Shown here: piece by piece, positions 1 to 7,557 of the stretch | How positions within the stretch are numbered: position 1 is the stretch's first letter | How the letters are laid out: each line of letters starts with the position of its first letter | Assembly (NCBI GenBank): GCA_945872085.1 | Contig: CAMBYG010000012.1 | Span: forward strand, 1 to 35,295 | Direction of reading: 5' to 3' | Length of the DNA: 35,295 nt | Source: Chitinophaga pinensis | GTDB taxonomy: Bacteria; Bacteroidota; Bacteroidia; Chitinophagales; Chitinophagaceae | Program-made: the position numbers and the translations under genes | Notes under the pieces: generated by a model | The model's database searches: none | What the model was told of the DNA's origin: nothing | The model's input: only the letters and a program-made list of their open reading frames with translations

Positions 1-536
1 TCGGGTTGGAAGTGAACACGCGTACCTCTTTTGTCTGCTACGCCAATTTCTCTTACACTATATTTAGGAATACCACAACTATATTCTTGTTCGAATTTTT
101 TTCCTTCTCGTTCTACGATTACATGAAGATGAGAGCTTAGTGCATTTACACAACTTACCCCTACGCCATGTAAACCTCCAGATACTTTGTAAGAATCTTT
201 ATCGAATTTACCGCCCGCATGCAATACGGTCATTACAACCTCTAAGGCCGATTTACCTTCTTTTGGATGCATACCTGTCGGAATTCCTCTTCCATCATCT
301 TGCACGGAAATTGAATTATTGGTATGAATAGTAACTTGGATTGTTTTACAATGACCTGCCAAAGCTTCATCAATGGAGTTATCTACTACTTCATATACTA
401 AATGGTGTAAGCCCTTTATGCCGATATCACCGATATACATGGCTGGTCTTTTTCTTACGGCTTCAAGTCCTTCTAATACTTGAATACTTCCGGCATCATA
501 TCCTTGTTGTGGCACTGGGTTCTGTTCGTTACTCAT
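1..536 (-). CDS. gyrB: DNA gyrase subunit B, N-terminal part (runs off the left edge)
   Basis: This is the N-terminal 178 residues of the ATPase subunit of DNA gyrase, which introduces negative supercoils using ATP. The GHKL ATPase motifs are visible: VVDNSIDEA (Mg/ATP-binding N box), DDGRGIP and GGLHGVG (ATP lid). The stretch [11 protein letters not shown] and the GHC after IDEALA are typical of GyrB; ParE is the alternative but fits less well. The start is the ATG at 534-536, preceded by a good Bacteroidota promoter about 75 nt upstream. The rest of the gene (transducer, TOPRIM and C-terminal parts) lies outside the window. The neighbour on the right (sigma-54 regulator, same strand) is separated by an intrinsic terminator, so gyrB is its own transcription unit. 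Confidence 0.96.
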   Translation of the reverse strand, partial: MSNEQNPVPQQGYDAGSIQVLEGLEAVRKRPAMYIGDIGIKGLHHLVYEVVDNSIDEALAGHCKTIQVTIHTNNSISVQDDGRGIPTGMHPKEGKSALEVVMTVLHAGGKFDKDSYKVSGGLHGVGVSCVNALSSHLHVIVEREGKKFEQEYSCGIPKYSVREIGVADKRGTRVHFQP

Positions 537-610
537 GATTGGATTTTATAAAAAATGGAGTGTTTAAAGCTATTAATTTTAATTACATTTCTACAACGTA
601 GTAGTTACTA

Positions 611-641
611 CAAATATAGCATAAAATAGGGGCTTTAACAA
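611..641 (-). promoter_or_regulatory. Promoter of gyrB (Bacteroidota type)
   Basis: On the minus strand a TATATTTG box (611-618) matches the -7 consensus TAnnTTTG, and a TTG (639-641) lies 20 nt further upstream as the -33 element. The predicted start of transcription leaves a leader of roughly 65 nt before the gyrB ATG. Confidence 0.7.
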
Positions 642-700
642 AAAAAATAAGGGATATAAAAGAGGCTTAATTTCCACATTTTTAGACATGTTTTTAACAC

Positions 701-733
701 AAAAAAATCCGAAGTATTTCTTCGGATTTTTTT
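701..733 (-). terminator. Intrinsic terminator of the sigma-54 regulator gene
   Basis: Perfect hairpin with stem AATCCGAAG/CTTCGGATT, loop TATTT, flanked by an A-run and a T-run. It lies 18 nt after the stop codon of the 751-1920 gene and separates it from gyrB. Confidence 0.85.
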
Positions 734-750
734 GTGTTTCATACCCATTT

Positions 751-1920
751 TTATTGCATAAAAATGTATGTATCTACATCTTTTTTGGTGATAGATTGAT
801 TGGACATAATCACTAAACGCTCAATAATATTTCTCAACTCTCGAATATTGCCTGTCCAATTATGTTGTTGTAAAGCATCAATAGCAGCTTTTTCAATGGC
901 TTTTGGAGAGTGTTTATATTCTTCATTAATTAGCTTTAAAAAATGATGAATGAGTTGTGGTACATCTTCTTTTCGATCATTTAAAGAAGGTACATGTATT
1001 AAAATCACACCTAATCTATGATAGAGATCTAACCTGAAGTTCTTTTCTTCAACTTCTCTTAATAGATCTTTATTGGTAGCTGCTAAAATTCTAACATCAA
1101 TATTAATTTCTTTTTCTCCACCAACCCGAGTAATCTTCCCTTCTTGTAATGCTCGAAGTACTTTTGCTTGAGCAGACAGGCCCATATCACCAATTTCGTC
1201 AAGAAATAAAGTGCCGCCATTGGCTTGTTCAAACTTACCTATACGTTGTTTAATTGCCGATGTAAAAGATCCTTTTTCATGGCCAAATAATTCACTTTCT
1301 ATCAATTCAGAAGGAATTGCTGAACAGTTTACTTCTATAAATGGACCATTAGCGCGACTACTTTTTTCATGTAAGGCTCGTGCTACTAATTCTTTACCAA
1401 CTCCATTTTCGCCTGTTATTAATACACGCGCGTCTGTAGGAGCAACTTTTTCAATAGTTTCTTTTATTTTAATTAAGGCTGCGGAAGAGCCAATCATTTC
1501 CGATTGATTTATTTTAGTAACTTTCTTTCTCAATTGTTTCGTTTCAACAATTAAGTTGCTTCTGTCTATGGCGTTTCTAATAGTTATTAACAGCCGATTT
1601 AAATCGGGTGGTTTTGCAATAAAATCATAGGCACCTTTTTTTACCGCATCTACGGCAGCATCTATAGTGCCATGGCCTGATATCAAAATAAAGGGGATAT
1701 CTGGTTTTAATTCCAGTGCTTGATCTAGGACTTCTATGCCATCCATTTTAGGCATTTTTATATCACATAAAATACAATCATAATCATGGTCCTTTATTTT
1801 TTTGATGCCTTCCAAGCCATCAATGGCTTCTTCTACTTCAAATCCTTCAAAACTTAAAATATCTTTAAGCGCAGACCGAATTGCTCTTTCATCGTCAATA
1901 ACTAGAACTTTTTGTGGCAT
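751..1920 (-). CDS. Sigma-54-dependent response regulator (NtrC family) without a DNA-binding domain
   Basis: A 389-residue two-component response regulator that should activate RNA polymerase carrying sigma-54. Residues 1-120 form a receiver domain (acidic pair D9/D10, phospho-acceptor D53, K103). Residues about 140-375 form the AAA+ activator domain, with Walker A GENGVGKE (170-177), Walker B TLFLDEIG (237-244), arginine finger region FRLDLYHR and sensor 2 NWTGNIREL (354-362). The sigma-54 contact loop, normally GAFTGA, reads GSFTSA (217-222). Typical NtrC relatives are about 440-470 residues and end in a Fis-type helix-turn-helix; this one stops just after the AAA+ domain and is followed at once by a terminator, so no frameshifted remnant is hidden downstream. 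It may act from solution, as FlgR and CtcC do. Its partner kinase is not in the window. It lies 28 nt after the MORN-repeat gene and is probably co-transcribed with it. Confidence 0.92.
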   Translation of the reverse strand: MPQKVLVIDDERAIRSALKDILSFEGFEVEEAIDGLEGIKKIKDHDYDCILCDIKMPKMDGIEVLDQALELKPDIPFILISGHGTIDAAVDAVKKGAYDFIAKPPDLNRLLITIRNAIDRSNLIVETKQLRKKVTKINQSEMIGSSAALIKIKETIEKVAPTDARVLITGENGVGKELVARALHEKSSRANGPFIEVNCSAIPSELIESELFGHEKGSFTSAIKQRIGKFEQANGGTLFLDEIGDMGLSAQAKVLRALQEGKITRVGGEKEINIDVRILAATNKDLLREVEEKNFRLDLYHRLGVILIHVPSLNDRKEDVPQLIHHFLKLINEEYKHSPKAIEKAAIDALQQHNWTGNIRELRNIIERLVIMSNQSITKKDVDTYIFMQ

Positions 1921-1948
1921 ATGTTTTGCGTTTGAAACTGATAACTAT

Positions 1949-2689
1949 TTATTTCTGTTTTTTATTGCTTGGCACAGCGTGCGGATAATCTAACCAGGGG
2001 GCCACTTTAACGCCTTCTTTAAAGAATCCTTTTTGTTTTAGTAAGCCATCTGTATAAAAATATTTCCACACCCCGTTTTCTTTTCCATTTTCATAGCCAC
2101 CCATTTCACTAATGTTTCCATTACTGTAATATACAATAGTTTCTCCATCAAGAATTCCAGCTTTATAATTATTTTCAATCATTTTGTTTCCATTATCATA
2201 ATACAAAATGGTGGTGCCAGAACGCAAATTATTATTGTAAGTAGCTACTTCTTGTAATTTGCCATTTGGAAAATATTTTTTCTCCGTGCCTTCTTTTTTA
2301 CCATCCGAGTAATAGGTTTCAAGATATAAATGAGCACCATTGGTATAATATCTTTGTAAGCCTTCTAATTGATTGTTAAAATAATTTTCTTTTGCACGCA
2401 CCATTCCATCGCCATTAAATGTAATGCTTGGTCCCATTAAAATTGCTTTATCAAAAGATTGTAGCTTTAAGATAGCTCCATAATCGTTATAAATAGACCA
2501 AATACCTTGTTTTCTATTATTGTCTAACATGCCCTCTTCAGCAATCTTTCCATTTTTCAAATACTGAACAAGCTGTATTTGAGCTGTTTTTCTTACAGAA
2601 ATAGTATCTTGTTGTGCACTCAATTGAAACGAAGTCAATAGTGTTATAATGATACAAAACATATATTTTGAGCGAAGGTTCTTATTCAT
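1949..2689 (-). CDS. Secreted MORN-variant repeat protein (YwqK-like)
   Basis: A 246-residue exported protein. It starts with a signal peptide (positively charged MNKNLRSK, hydrophobic stretch, LSAQ cleavage region). The rest is a series of about eight repeats of roughly 23 residues of the type YYxNGxxxExxxYxxGxxxG, the MORN-variant repeat of the YwqK family. Such proteins are common in Bacteroidota and are often named antitoxins, but no toxin gene is beside it and I do not infer that role. The ATG at 2687-2689 is preferred over an in-frame GTG three codons upstream, because it gives the cleaner signal peptide. The gene precedes the sigma-54 regulator on the same strand with a 28-nt gap, so they probably form an operon. 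Function unknown; probably a periplasmic or surface scaffold. Confidence 0.8.
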   Translation of the reverse strand: MNKNLRSKYMFCIIITLLTSFQLSAQQDTISVRKTAQIQLVQYLKNGKIAEEGMLDNNRKQGIWSIYNDYGAILKLQSFDKAILMGPSITFNGDGMVRAKENYFNNQLEGLQRYYTNGAHLYLETYYSDGKKEGTEKKYFPNGKLQEVATYNNNLRSGTTILYYDNGNKMIENNYKAGILDGETIVYYSNGNISEMGGYENGKENGVWKYFYTDGLLKQKGFFKEGVKVAPWLDYPHAVPSNKKQK

Positions 2690-2706
2690 ATCTAACACAA
2701 AATTAT

Positions 2707-2714
2707 CAAATATA
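2707..2714 (-). promoter_or_regulatory. -7 box upstream of the MORN-repeat gene
   Basis: Minus-strand TATATTTG matches TAnnTTTG, 18 nt before the chosen ATG. I see no clear TTG at the -33 distance, so this is a partial match implying a very short leader. Confidence 0.45.
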
Positions 2715-2785
2715 ATTTAATAACACACACAGAAATACAGCAGCTTTTCGTTCTTCTTGTTTAAATTAAAATCATCTACATTAAG

Positions 2786-2793
2786 TACCTTTG
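2786..2793 (+). promoter_or_regulatory. -7 box immediately before the Nudix gene
   Basis: TACCTTTG matches TAnnTTTG and ends seven bases before the ATG at 2800. If used, the mRNA would be leaderless or nearly so. The nearest upstream TTG (2757-2759) is 26 nt away, longer than usual, so the match is partial. Confidence 0.45.
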
Positions 2794-2799
2794 AAGAGT

Positions 2800-3453
2800 A
2801 TGTTGTCTCTATCACTTGACGTTGCCATTAGTCAACTTAATCAGCACCTTAAAAACCTTCCTGGCCAGTTAGCTCAAGAACGCATGGCGGGCAGAGTAGT
2901 TGCATCGCCATCAACCATTCCTTCTAATGCAAAATTGAGTGCCGTTATGATTTTACTTTTCAAAAAAGATCTCGTTTGGCATTACTGTTTAATAAAACGT
3001 GCTGAAAATAAGGGGGCACATAGTGGGCAATTTGCTTTTCCGGGTGGTAGCGTAGACGAAAGCGATGCAAGCCTTATACATACCGCCATAAGAGAAACTA
3101 AAGAAGAAATAGGAGTGCCTATAAAAGAAGAACAAATAATAGGTGCGCTTACACCTCTTTACATTCCCGTTAGCAATTACCTGGTTCATCCTTTCCTTGC
3201 CTATTGCGATGCGCCTTCGCAGTACGAACTTCAGATAGAAGAGGTGGCCTTCGTTAAAGAATTGGAACTCGCACATCTTTTAAACCCATTAAATAAAACT
3301 AAAACAAGTATTCATTTAAGAGATGCTCCACATACCCAAATAGATGTACCCGCCTATAAAATTTCGGATACAGAGGTAATCTGGGGTGCTACAGCTATGA
3401 TATTAGCGGAGTTTGAAGTAATTTTAAGTCGAACTAAGGAACAAATAATTTAA
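2800..3453 (+). CDS. Nudix hydrolase, CoA diphosphatase type
   Basis: A 217-residue Nudix enzyme of the NudL/PCD1 group, which cleaves the diphosphate bond of coenzyme A or its derivatives. The Nudix box ends in RETKEEIGV, and the CoA-specific preceding segment (LIKRAENKGAHSGQFAFPGG) matches the UPF0035 pattern LLTxR...G...FPGG. Aspartates (SVDESDAS) replace the usual first glutamate, as in that subfamily. An in-frame TTG lies three codons upstream, but it overlaps the candidate -7 box, so I chose the ATG at 2800. The next plus-strand gene, alaS, begins 71 nt later; a TAATTTTG box overlapping this stop codon may give alaS its own promoter. Confidence 0.88.
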   Translation: MLSLSLDVAISQLNQHLKNLPGQLAQERMAGRVVASPSTIPSNAKLSAVMILLFKKDLVWHYCLIKRAENKGAHSGQFAFPGGSVDESDASLIHTAIRETKEEIGVPIKEEQIIGALTPLYIPVSNYLVHPFLAYCDAPSQYELQIEEVAFVKELELAHLLNPLNKTKTSIHLRDAPHTQIDVPAYKISDTEVIWGATAMILAEFEVILSRTKEQII

Positions 3454-3458
3454 TTTTG
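3451..3458 (+). promoter_or_regulatory. Possible -7 box of alaS
   Basis: TAATTTTG matches TAnnTTTG and overlaps the stop codon of the Nudix gene, about 67 nt before the alaS ATG. No TTG is seen at the -33 position, so confidence is limited. Confidence 0.35.
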
Positions 3459-3524
3459 TGCTTCAAGAATAAATGATTGGAATACTATCCTAAGATAATT
3501 TCCACAAAATGCTATAACAACACT

Positions 3525-6128
3525 ATGCTTACATCTGCTGAAATACGTCAACAATTTCTTGACTTCTTTAAGTCAAAAGAACATTTAATAGTTCCGTCTG
3601 CACCCATTGTAGTAAAAAACGACCCTACTTTGTTGTTTACCAATGCCGGTATGAACCAATTTAAAGATTACTTTTTAGGTAATGGCACTCCTTTACATAC
3701 AAGAATAGCAGATACTCAAAAATGCTTGCGGGTAAGCGGCAAGCATAATGATCTTGAAGAAGTAGGCGTGGATACGTATCATCATACTATGTTTGAAATG
3801 TTGGGCAATTGGAGCTTTGGTGACTATTTTAAAAAGGAAGCCATTGCTTGGAGTTGGGAATTACTTACAGAAGTGTATAAGTTGGATAAAAGCAGATTAT
3901 ATGTTTCTGTATTTGAGGGTGACGAAAAAGAAGGCTTGCCAGCTAGCACTATTGCTTTAGAAGAATGGAAAAAAATTGTTGATGCATCGCATATTGTTTT
4001 CGGAAATAAAAAGGATAATTTCTGGGAAATGGGTGATATAGGGCCTTGCGGACCCTGCAGCGAAATACATATCGATTTGCGATCTGATGAAGAACGCGCA
4101 CAAATAGCCGGTAAAGACTTAGTCAATAAAGATCATCCTCAGGTTATTGAAATTTGGAATAATGTATTCATGCAATACAATCGTTTGAAAGATGGCTCGC
4201 TTCAACCACTACCTGCTCAGCATGTAGATACCGGTATGGGCTTTGAACGTTTAGTAAGAGCGGTACAGGGTAAAGCATCTAATTATGATACTGATGTATT
4301 CACAGGTACCATTCAAGAAGTAGCTTCAATCACTAACAAAGCATATCATTTTGGGGATACCAAACAAGATGTTGCTTTTAGAGTAATAGCCGATCATATA
4401 CGTGCCATTGGTTTTGCTATTGCAGACGGACAACTACCGAGCAATACTGGAGCTGGCTATGTTATTAGACGAATTTTAAGAAGAGCAGTTAGATACTACT
4501 ATTCGTATTTAGATTACAAACAACCTTTATTATTTAAATTAATCCCCGTCATTGCTCTGCAATTTGAAACGGTTTTCCCTGAATTACATGCGCAATTAGA
4601 ATTTGTATCAAAAGTAGTACGAGAAGAAGAAGAAGGCTTTTTAAGAACCTTAGAAAAGGGCTTAAAACGAATGGAAGAAGTACTGAAAACCGATTCTAAT
4701 AGTATTAATGGCACTATTGCTTTCGAGCTTTATGATACCTATGGTTTCCCTTTAGATCTAACGCGATTGATTGCGCAAGAACAAGGCAAAACGGTTGATG
4801 AGGCCGGTTTTGAAACCGAAATGGCTAAACAAAAAAATAGATCTAGAGCAGCTACTGCTTTAGATACTGAAGATTGGATACAGGTCAATAATATAGATAC
4901 CGTTCAATTTGTGGGCTATGAACATAGTGCTTGTAAAACGAGTATTATTAAATATAGAAAGGTAACGGCTAAAGGCAAAGAGAGCTATCAGCTTGTTTTA
5001 GAAAAAACCCCTTTTTACGCAGAAAGCGGTGGACAAATAGGTGATACTGGCTATTTGAAAAATGAACTAGATACGATCATCATTACGAATACTAAAAAAG
5101 AAAATGACTTAATCATTCATTTTACCGATGCGCTACCAAATGCACTAGAGGGTACTTTCGATGCACAAATTGACGAAGCAAAAAGACTACAAACAACGCT
5201 ACACCATAGTGCAACACACTTGATGCACGCTGCTTTACAACAAGTATTGGGAAGCCATGTAGCTCAAAAAGGATCTTTGAATAGTGATGCTATTTTACGT
5301 TTCGACTTTTCTCATTTTGCAAAAATGACACCAGAAGAAATTAATAAAGTAGAACAATTGGTTAATGAAAAAATTAGAGCGACTATCCCCGTTGTTATCA
5401 AAGAAATGAGCAAAGAAGAGGCCCTTGCAATAGGCGCAACAGCTTTGTTTGGTGAAAAATATGGCGATCGAGTACGCGTTGTTATTATGGATCCTAATTA
5501 TTCTATTGAATTATGTGGTGGCACGCATGTAAGCAATACCGGCGCAATTGGACTTTTCAAAATCCAAAGTGAAAGTGCTGTTGCTGCAGGGGTTAGAAGA
5601 ATTGAGGCCGTGTGTGGCGCATTAGCTGAAGCAGCTATTGCGGAGAGCTTGCAAGAATTAGACGCTGTAAAAAACCTTTTAAAAAATCCAAAAGATACGG
5701 TAAAGGCTATTGAAACCTTGCAAAGCGAGCTTTCTGGTATCAAAAAACAACTAGAAGCTATAGAGCAGCAACAATGGGCTGTTATTGCTCAAGACTTGGC
5801 CAACAAAGCAATGCTTGTAAATGATAAAAAATTTATTGGGGCTGAATTACAGGTATCAAACGCTGATGCATTAAAGAAAATATGCTCCGATTTAAGAGCA
5901 CATGCTGCACTCATAGTTGTAGTTGCCGCTATAGATGGAAAAGCGCAAGTAGCTGTGGGTGTTAACGATGCTCATGCACAAGAATTCAATGCAGCAACTA
6001 TTATTAAACAACACATTGCTCCGCTAATTAAAGGCGGCGGCGGCGGACAAGGCACATTGGCAACAGCAGGAGGTCAAGACCCTAGCAAATTAGCTGAAGT
6101 TATTGAATCTATAAAAGGACTTCTATAA
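3525..6128 (+). CDS. alaS: Alanyl-tRNA synthetase
   Basis: A full-length 867-residue cytoplasmic alanyl-tRNA synthetase, which charges tRNA-Ala with alanine. The class II core has the N-terminal FTNAGMNQFKD and HHTMFEMLGNWSFGDYF signatures. The editing domain that removes mischarged serine and glycine has the zinc/catalytic motifs HSATHLMH and CGGTHV. The C-terminal C-Ala domain contains a run of five glycines followed by QGTLATAGG. Length matches the family (E. coli 876). An in-frame TTG 16 codons upstream exists, but the ATG at 3525 starts the protein directly at the conserved MLTSAEIRQQFLDFF, so it is preferred. It is closed by a strong intrinsic terminator. Confidence 0.98.
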   Translation: MLTSAEIRQQFLDFFKSKEHLIVPSAPIVVKNDPTLLFTNAGMNQFKDYFLGNGTPLHTRIADTQKCLRVSGKHNDLEEVGVDTYHHTMFEMLGNWSFGDYFKKEAIAWSWELLTEVYKLDKSRLYVSVFEGDEKEGLPASTIALEEWKKIVDASHIVFGNKKDNFWEMGDIGPCGPCSEIHIDLRSDEERAQIAGKDLVNKDHPQVIEIWNNVFMQYNRLKDGSLQPLPAQHVDTGMGFERLVRAVQGKASNYDTDVFTGTIQEVASITNKAYHFGDTKQDVAFRVIADHIRAIGFAIADGQLPSNTGAGYVIRRILRRAVRYYYSYLDYKQPLLFKLIPVIALQFETVFPELHAQLEFVSKVVREEEEGFLRTLEKGLKRMEEVLKTDSNSINGTIAFELYDTYGFPLDLTRLIAQEQGKTVDEAGFETEMAKQKNRSRAATALDTEDWIQVNNIDTVQFVGYEHSACKTSIIKYRKVTAKGKESYQLVLEKTPFYAESGGQIGDTGYLKNELDTIIITNTKKENDLIIHFTDALPNALEGTFDAQIDEAKRLQTTLHHSATHLMHAALQQVLGSHVAQKGSLNSDAILRFDFSHFAKMTPEEINKVEQLVNEKIRATIPVVIKEMSKEEALAIGATALFGEKYGDRVRVVIMDPNYSIELCGGTHVSNTGAIGLFKIQSESAVAAGVRRIEAVCGALAEAAIAESLQELDAVKNLLKNPKDTVKAIETLQSELSGIKKQLEAIEQQQWAVIAQDLANKAMLVNDKKFIGAELQVSNADALKKICSDLRAHAALIVVVAAIDGKAQVAVGVNDAHAQEFNAATIIKQHIAPLIKGGGGGQGTLATAGGQDPSKLAEVIESIKGLL

Positions 6129-6160
6129 AAAAAAGGCGTTTCAAATGAAACGCCTTTTTT
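6127..6160. terminator. Bidirectional terminator between alaS and the barrel gene
   Basis: Stem GGCGTTTC/GAAACGCC with loop AAAT, A-run on the left and T-run on the right. It ends alaS (plus) and, read the other way, the convergent 6176-6853 gene. Confidence 0.9.
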
Positions 6161-6175
6161 ATAGGTATAAGTTTT

Positions 6176-6853
6176 TTACAATCCAGAGATACAAAGACCA
6201 ACAGAATAAGGCGTTATATCTGGTCCATAACCAGCTTTAAATAAGGTATTTAAATTATAGGCCATAAAAACAGAGAAATTGCCATATCCTAATCGTGCAG
6301 TAGCAGCAAATCTCCACGTATCTAAAAAGCGTTTAGAAACAACTTTGTCAGCTGTTTTAGTGCCGCTAGAAGAATAAATACCTTTTGTGTGGGCTTGCAA
6401 TAAGGTTCCAATTCTTAAACCAATAGCTGCTTTAAATCCCTTGTTTTTATTTACATTATTTTCAAAATAACGGAGTTCTAAAGGTGCCTCAAAATAAGCC
6501 GTTGTCAGTTTATACTTACTATAGTTTTTAGTTTCACCCGCAAATTTTACAAATGAAGTATCCGAAAAACGAACTTCTTGATTATCTAAAAAAATATTAC
6601 TACTCCCTATACCTACACCTGCAGCAAAACTGAGTTTAGAGTTTTTTAATGGGTAATTTTTACAAACGTATATATTTAACGCCCTTCCAATGCCCGTAGT
6701 TTTAACCGAATCGGGTTTTCCAGCCCATCCGTCAATGCCAAGCTGAATCATTAAAAAGTCGCTTGCTGGTTTTTCTGAGTTAGTACTCGATTGCGCAAAC
6801 GAAGCATTTGTAAATGCCAATAGGCTACATATAATAAGTCTAAGTGCTTTCAT
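6176..6853 (-). CDS. Outer-membrane beta-barrel protein, function unknown
   Basis: A 225-residue exported protein. The signal peptide (MKALRLIICSLLAFTNASFAQ) ends in a typical Bacteroidota AQ cleavage site. The rest alternates polar and hydrophobic residues with glycine and aromatic turns, as in small outer-membrane barrels (PorT-like/OMP_b-brl groups), and ends in a strand-like segment. The ATG at 6853 is chosen because it opens the signal peptide; an upstream in-frame extension of 13 codons adds nothing signal-like. Transcribed alone, converging on alaS with a shared terminator. I cannot name a specific function. Confidence 0.7.
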   Translation of the reverse strand: MKALRLIICSLLAFTNASFAQSSTNSEKPASDFLMIQLGIDGWAGKPDSVKTTGIGRALNIYVCKNYPLKNSKLSFAAGVGIGSSNIFLDNQEVRFSDTSFVKFAGETKNYSKYKLTTAYFEAPLELRYFENNVNKNKGFKAAIGLRIGTLLQAHTKGIYSSSGTKTADKVVSKRFLDTWRFAATARLGYGNFSVFMAYNLNTLFKAGYGPDITPYSVGLCISGL

Positions 6854-6881
6854 AAATATTAATAAATTCTGAAATGAAAAG

Positions 6882-6889
6882 CAAAGATA
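6882..6889 (-). promoter_or_regulatory. -7 box of the barrel gene, flanked by a palindrome
   Basis: Minus-strand TATCTTTG matches TAnnTTTG, 28 nt before the ATG. A perfect palindrome TGCTAAGTTTAGCA (6892-6905) lies directly upstream, between the -7 box and the expected -33 position, where an operator could act. Confidence 0.5.
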
Positions 6890-6967
6890 CATGCTAAGTT
6901 TAGCACTTTTTGTTAAAATATTTAAGAATACCTCCGCTATAAATTACCAAGATTAAAAAAAAACACT

Positions 6968-6975
6968 TATTTTTG
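6968..6975 (+). promoter_or_regulatory. -7 box of tRNA-His
   Basis: TATTTTTG matches TAnnTTTG and lies 18 nt before the first base of the tRNA. No TTG at the -33 distance, only TTA. Confidence 0.5.
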
Positions 6976-6993
6976 CAGTCCTTAATGAAGTAT

Positions 6994-7068
6994 GGAGATG
7001 GTAGCTCAGTTGGTTAGAGCGCCTGATTGTGGTTCAGGAGGTCGTGGGTTCGATCCCCATTCGTCTCC
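6994..7068 (+). tRNA. tRNA-His (anticodon GTG)
   Basis: Full cloverleaf. The acceptor stem GAGATGG pairs with TCGTCTC (with two G-U pairs), and an encoded extra G at 6994 (position -1) pairs with discriminator C at 7068, the identity signature of tRNA-His. The D stem is GCTC/GAGC, the anticodon stem CCTGA/TCAGG with loop TTGTGGT (anticodon GTG at 7029-7031), and the T arm has TTCGATC. The CCA end is not encoded (CAT follows C73). It is followed closely by its own terminator. Confidence 0.97.
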
Positions 7069-7082
7069 CATCTCAAAATAAT

Positions 7083-7109
7083 AAAACGCTCGAAATGAGC
7101 GTTTTTTTT
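7083..7109 (+). terminator. Terminator of tRNA-His
   Basis: Stem AAAACGCTC/GAGCGTTTT with loop GAAAT followed by a T-run, 15 nt after the tRNA. Confidence 0.85.
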
Positions 7110-7119
7110 ATTATTTTAC

Positions 7120-7127
7120 TATATTTG
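7120..7127 (+). promoter_or_regulatory. -7 box of the DUF3127 gene
   Basis: TATATTTG matches TAnnTTTG, 34 nt before the ATG at 7162. The -33 TTG is not evident. Confidence 0.5.
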
Positions 7128-7161
7128 TTTACACTTTTTATTGTTTTATATATCACCCAAC

Positions 7162-7530
7162 ATGAGCTTAGAAATTACTGGTCGACTTATTGTAAAAATG
7201 CCAACTCAGCAAATTAAAGAGAGTTTTAAAAAACGTGAGTTTGTCATAGAAACTACGGAACAATACCCTCAAAAGATAAAATTAGAATTAACTCAAGATA
7301 AATGCGATGTATTAGATACCTACAAAGAAGGAGACATCCTAAAAGTATCTTTTAATTTGAGAGGTTCTTTATGGCAAGAAAAATACTATGTCAATCTCCA
7401 AGCTTGGCGTATACAATTAGATAATAATTCTAATGCTATGGCAACGGGCAACCAAATGGAAGCACCTGCTGCAACGTCTCAAAATACTAGTTTTGCTGCC
7501 GCAGCATCAGAAGACGATTTACCTTTTTAA
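7162..7530 (+). CDS. DUF3127 protein with SSB-like acidic C-terminal tip
   Basis: A 122-residue cytoplasmic protein of the DUF3127 family found mainly in Bacteroidota. The N-terminal 85 residues carry family features (LEITGRLIVKMP, KKREFVIET, a strand-rich body with YKEGDILKVSFNLRG and NLQAWRI) that suggest a small OB-like beta-barrel. This is followed by a low-complexity Ala/Gln/Asn/Ser linker and a final EDDLPF. That architecture, fold plus flexible linker plus acidic tip ending in Pro-Phe, is the layout of single-stranded DNA-binding protein, whose tip (DDDIPF in E. coli) recruits repair and replication proteins. Function of the family is not established as far as I know. The start is ATG 7162 rather than a TTG seven codons earlier. 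The next gene starts 27 nt downstream. Confidence 0.85.
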   Translation: MSLEITGRLIVKMPTQQIKESFKKREFVIETTEQYPQKIKLELTQDKCDVLDTYKEGDILKVSFNLRGSLWQEKYYVNLQAWRIQLDNNSNAMATGNQMEAPAATSQNTSFAAAASEDDLPF

Positions 7531-7557
7531 TTTAAAAGGGAGTAAAAACTAATTCTT

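Noticed and set aside
1-538. Two small plus-strand reading frames opposite gyrB
   Set aside because: They are antisense to a strongly conserved GyrB coding sequence and show no protein features.
1970-1985. TTGGCACAGCGTGCGG as a sigma-54 promoter
   Set aside because: There is no TTGC/TTGT at the required distance, and it is inside the MORN-repeat coding region.
1949-2689. Antitoxin of a toxin-antitoxin pair (common label of YwqK-like proteins)
   Set aside because: The protein has a signal peptide and its operon partner is a sigma-54 regulator; no toxin gene is adjacent.
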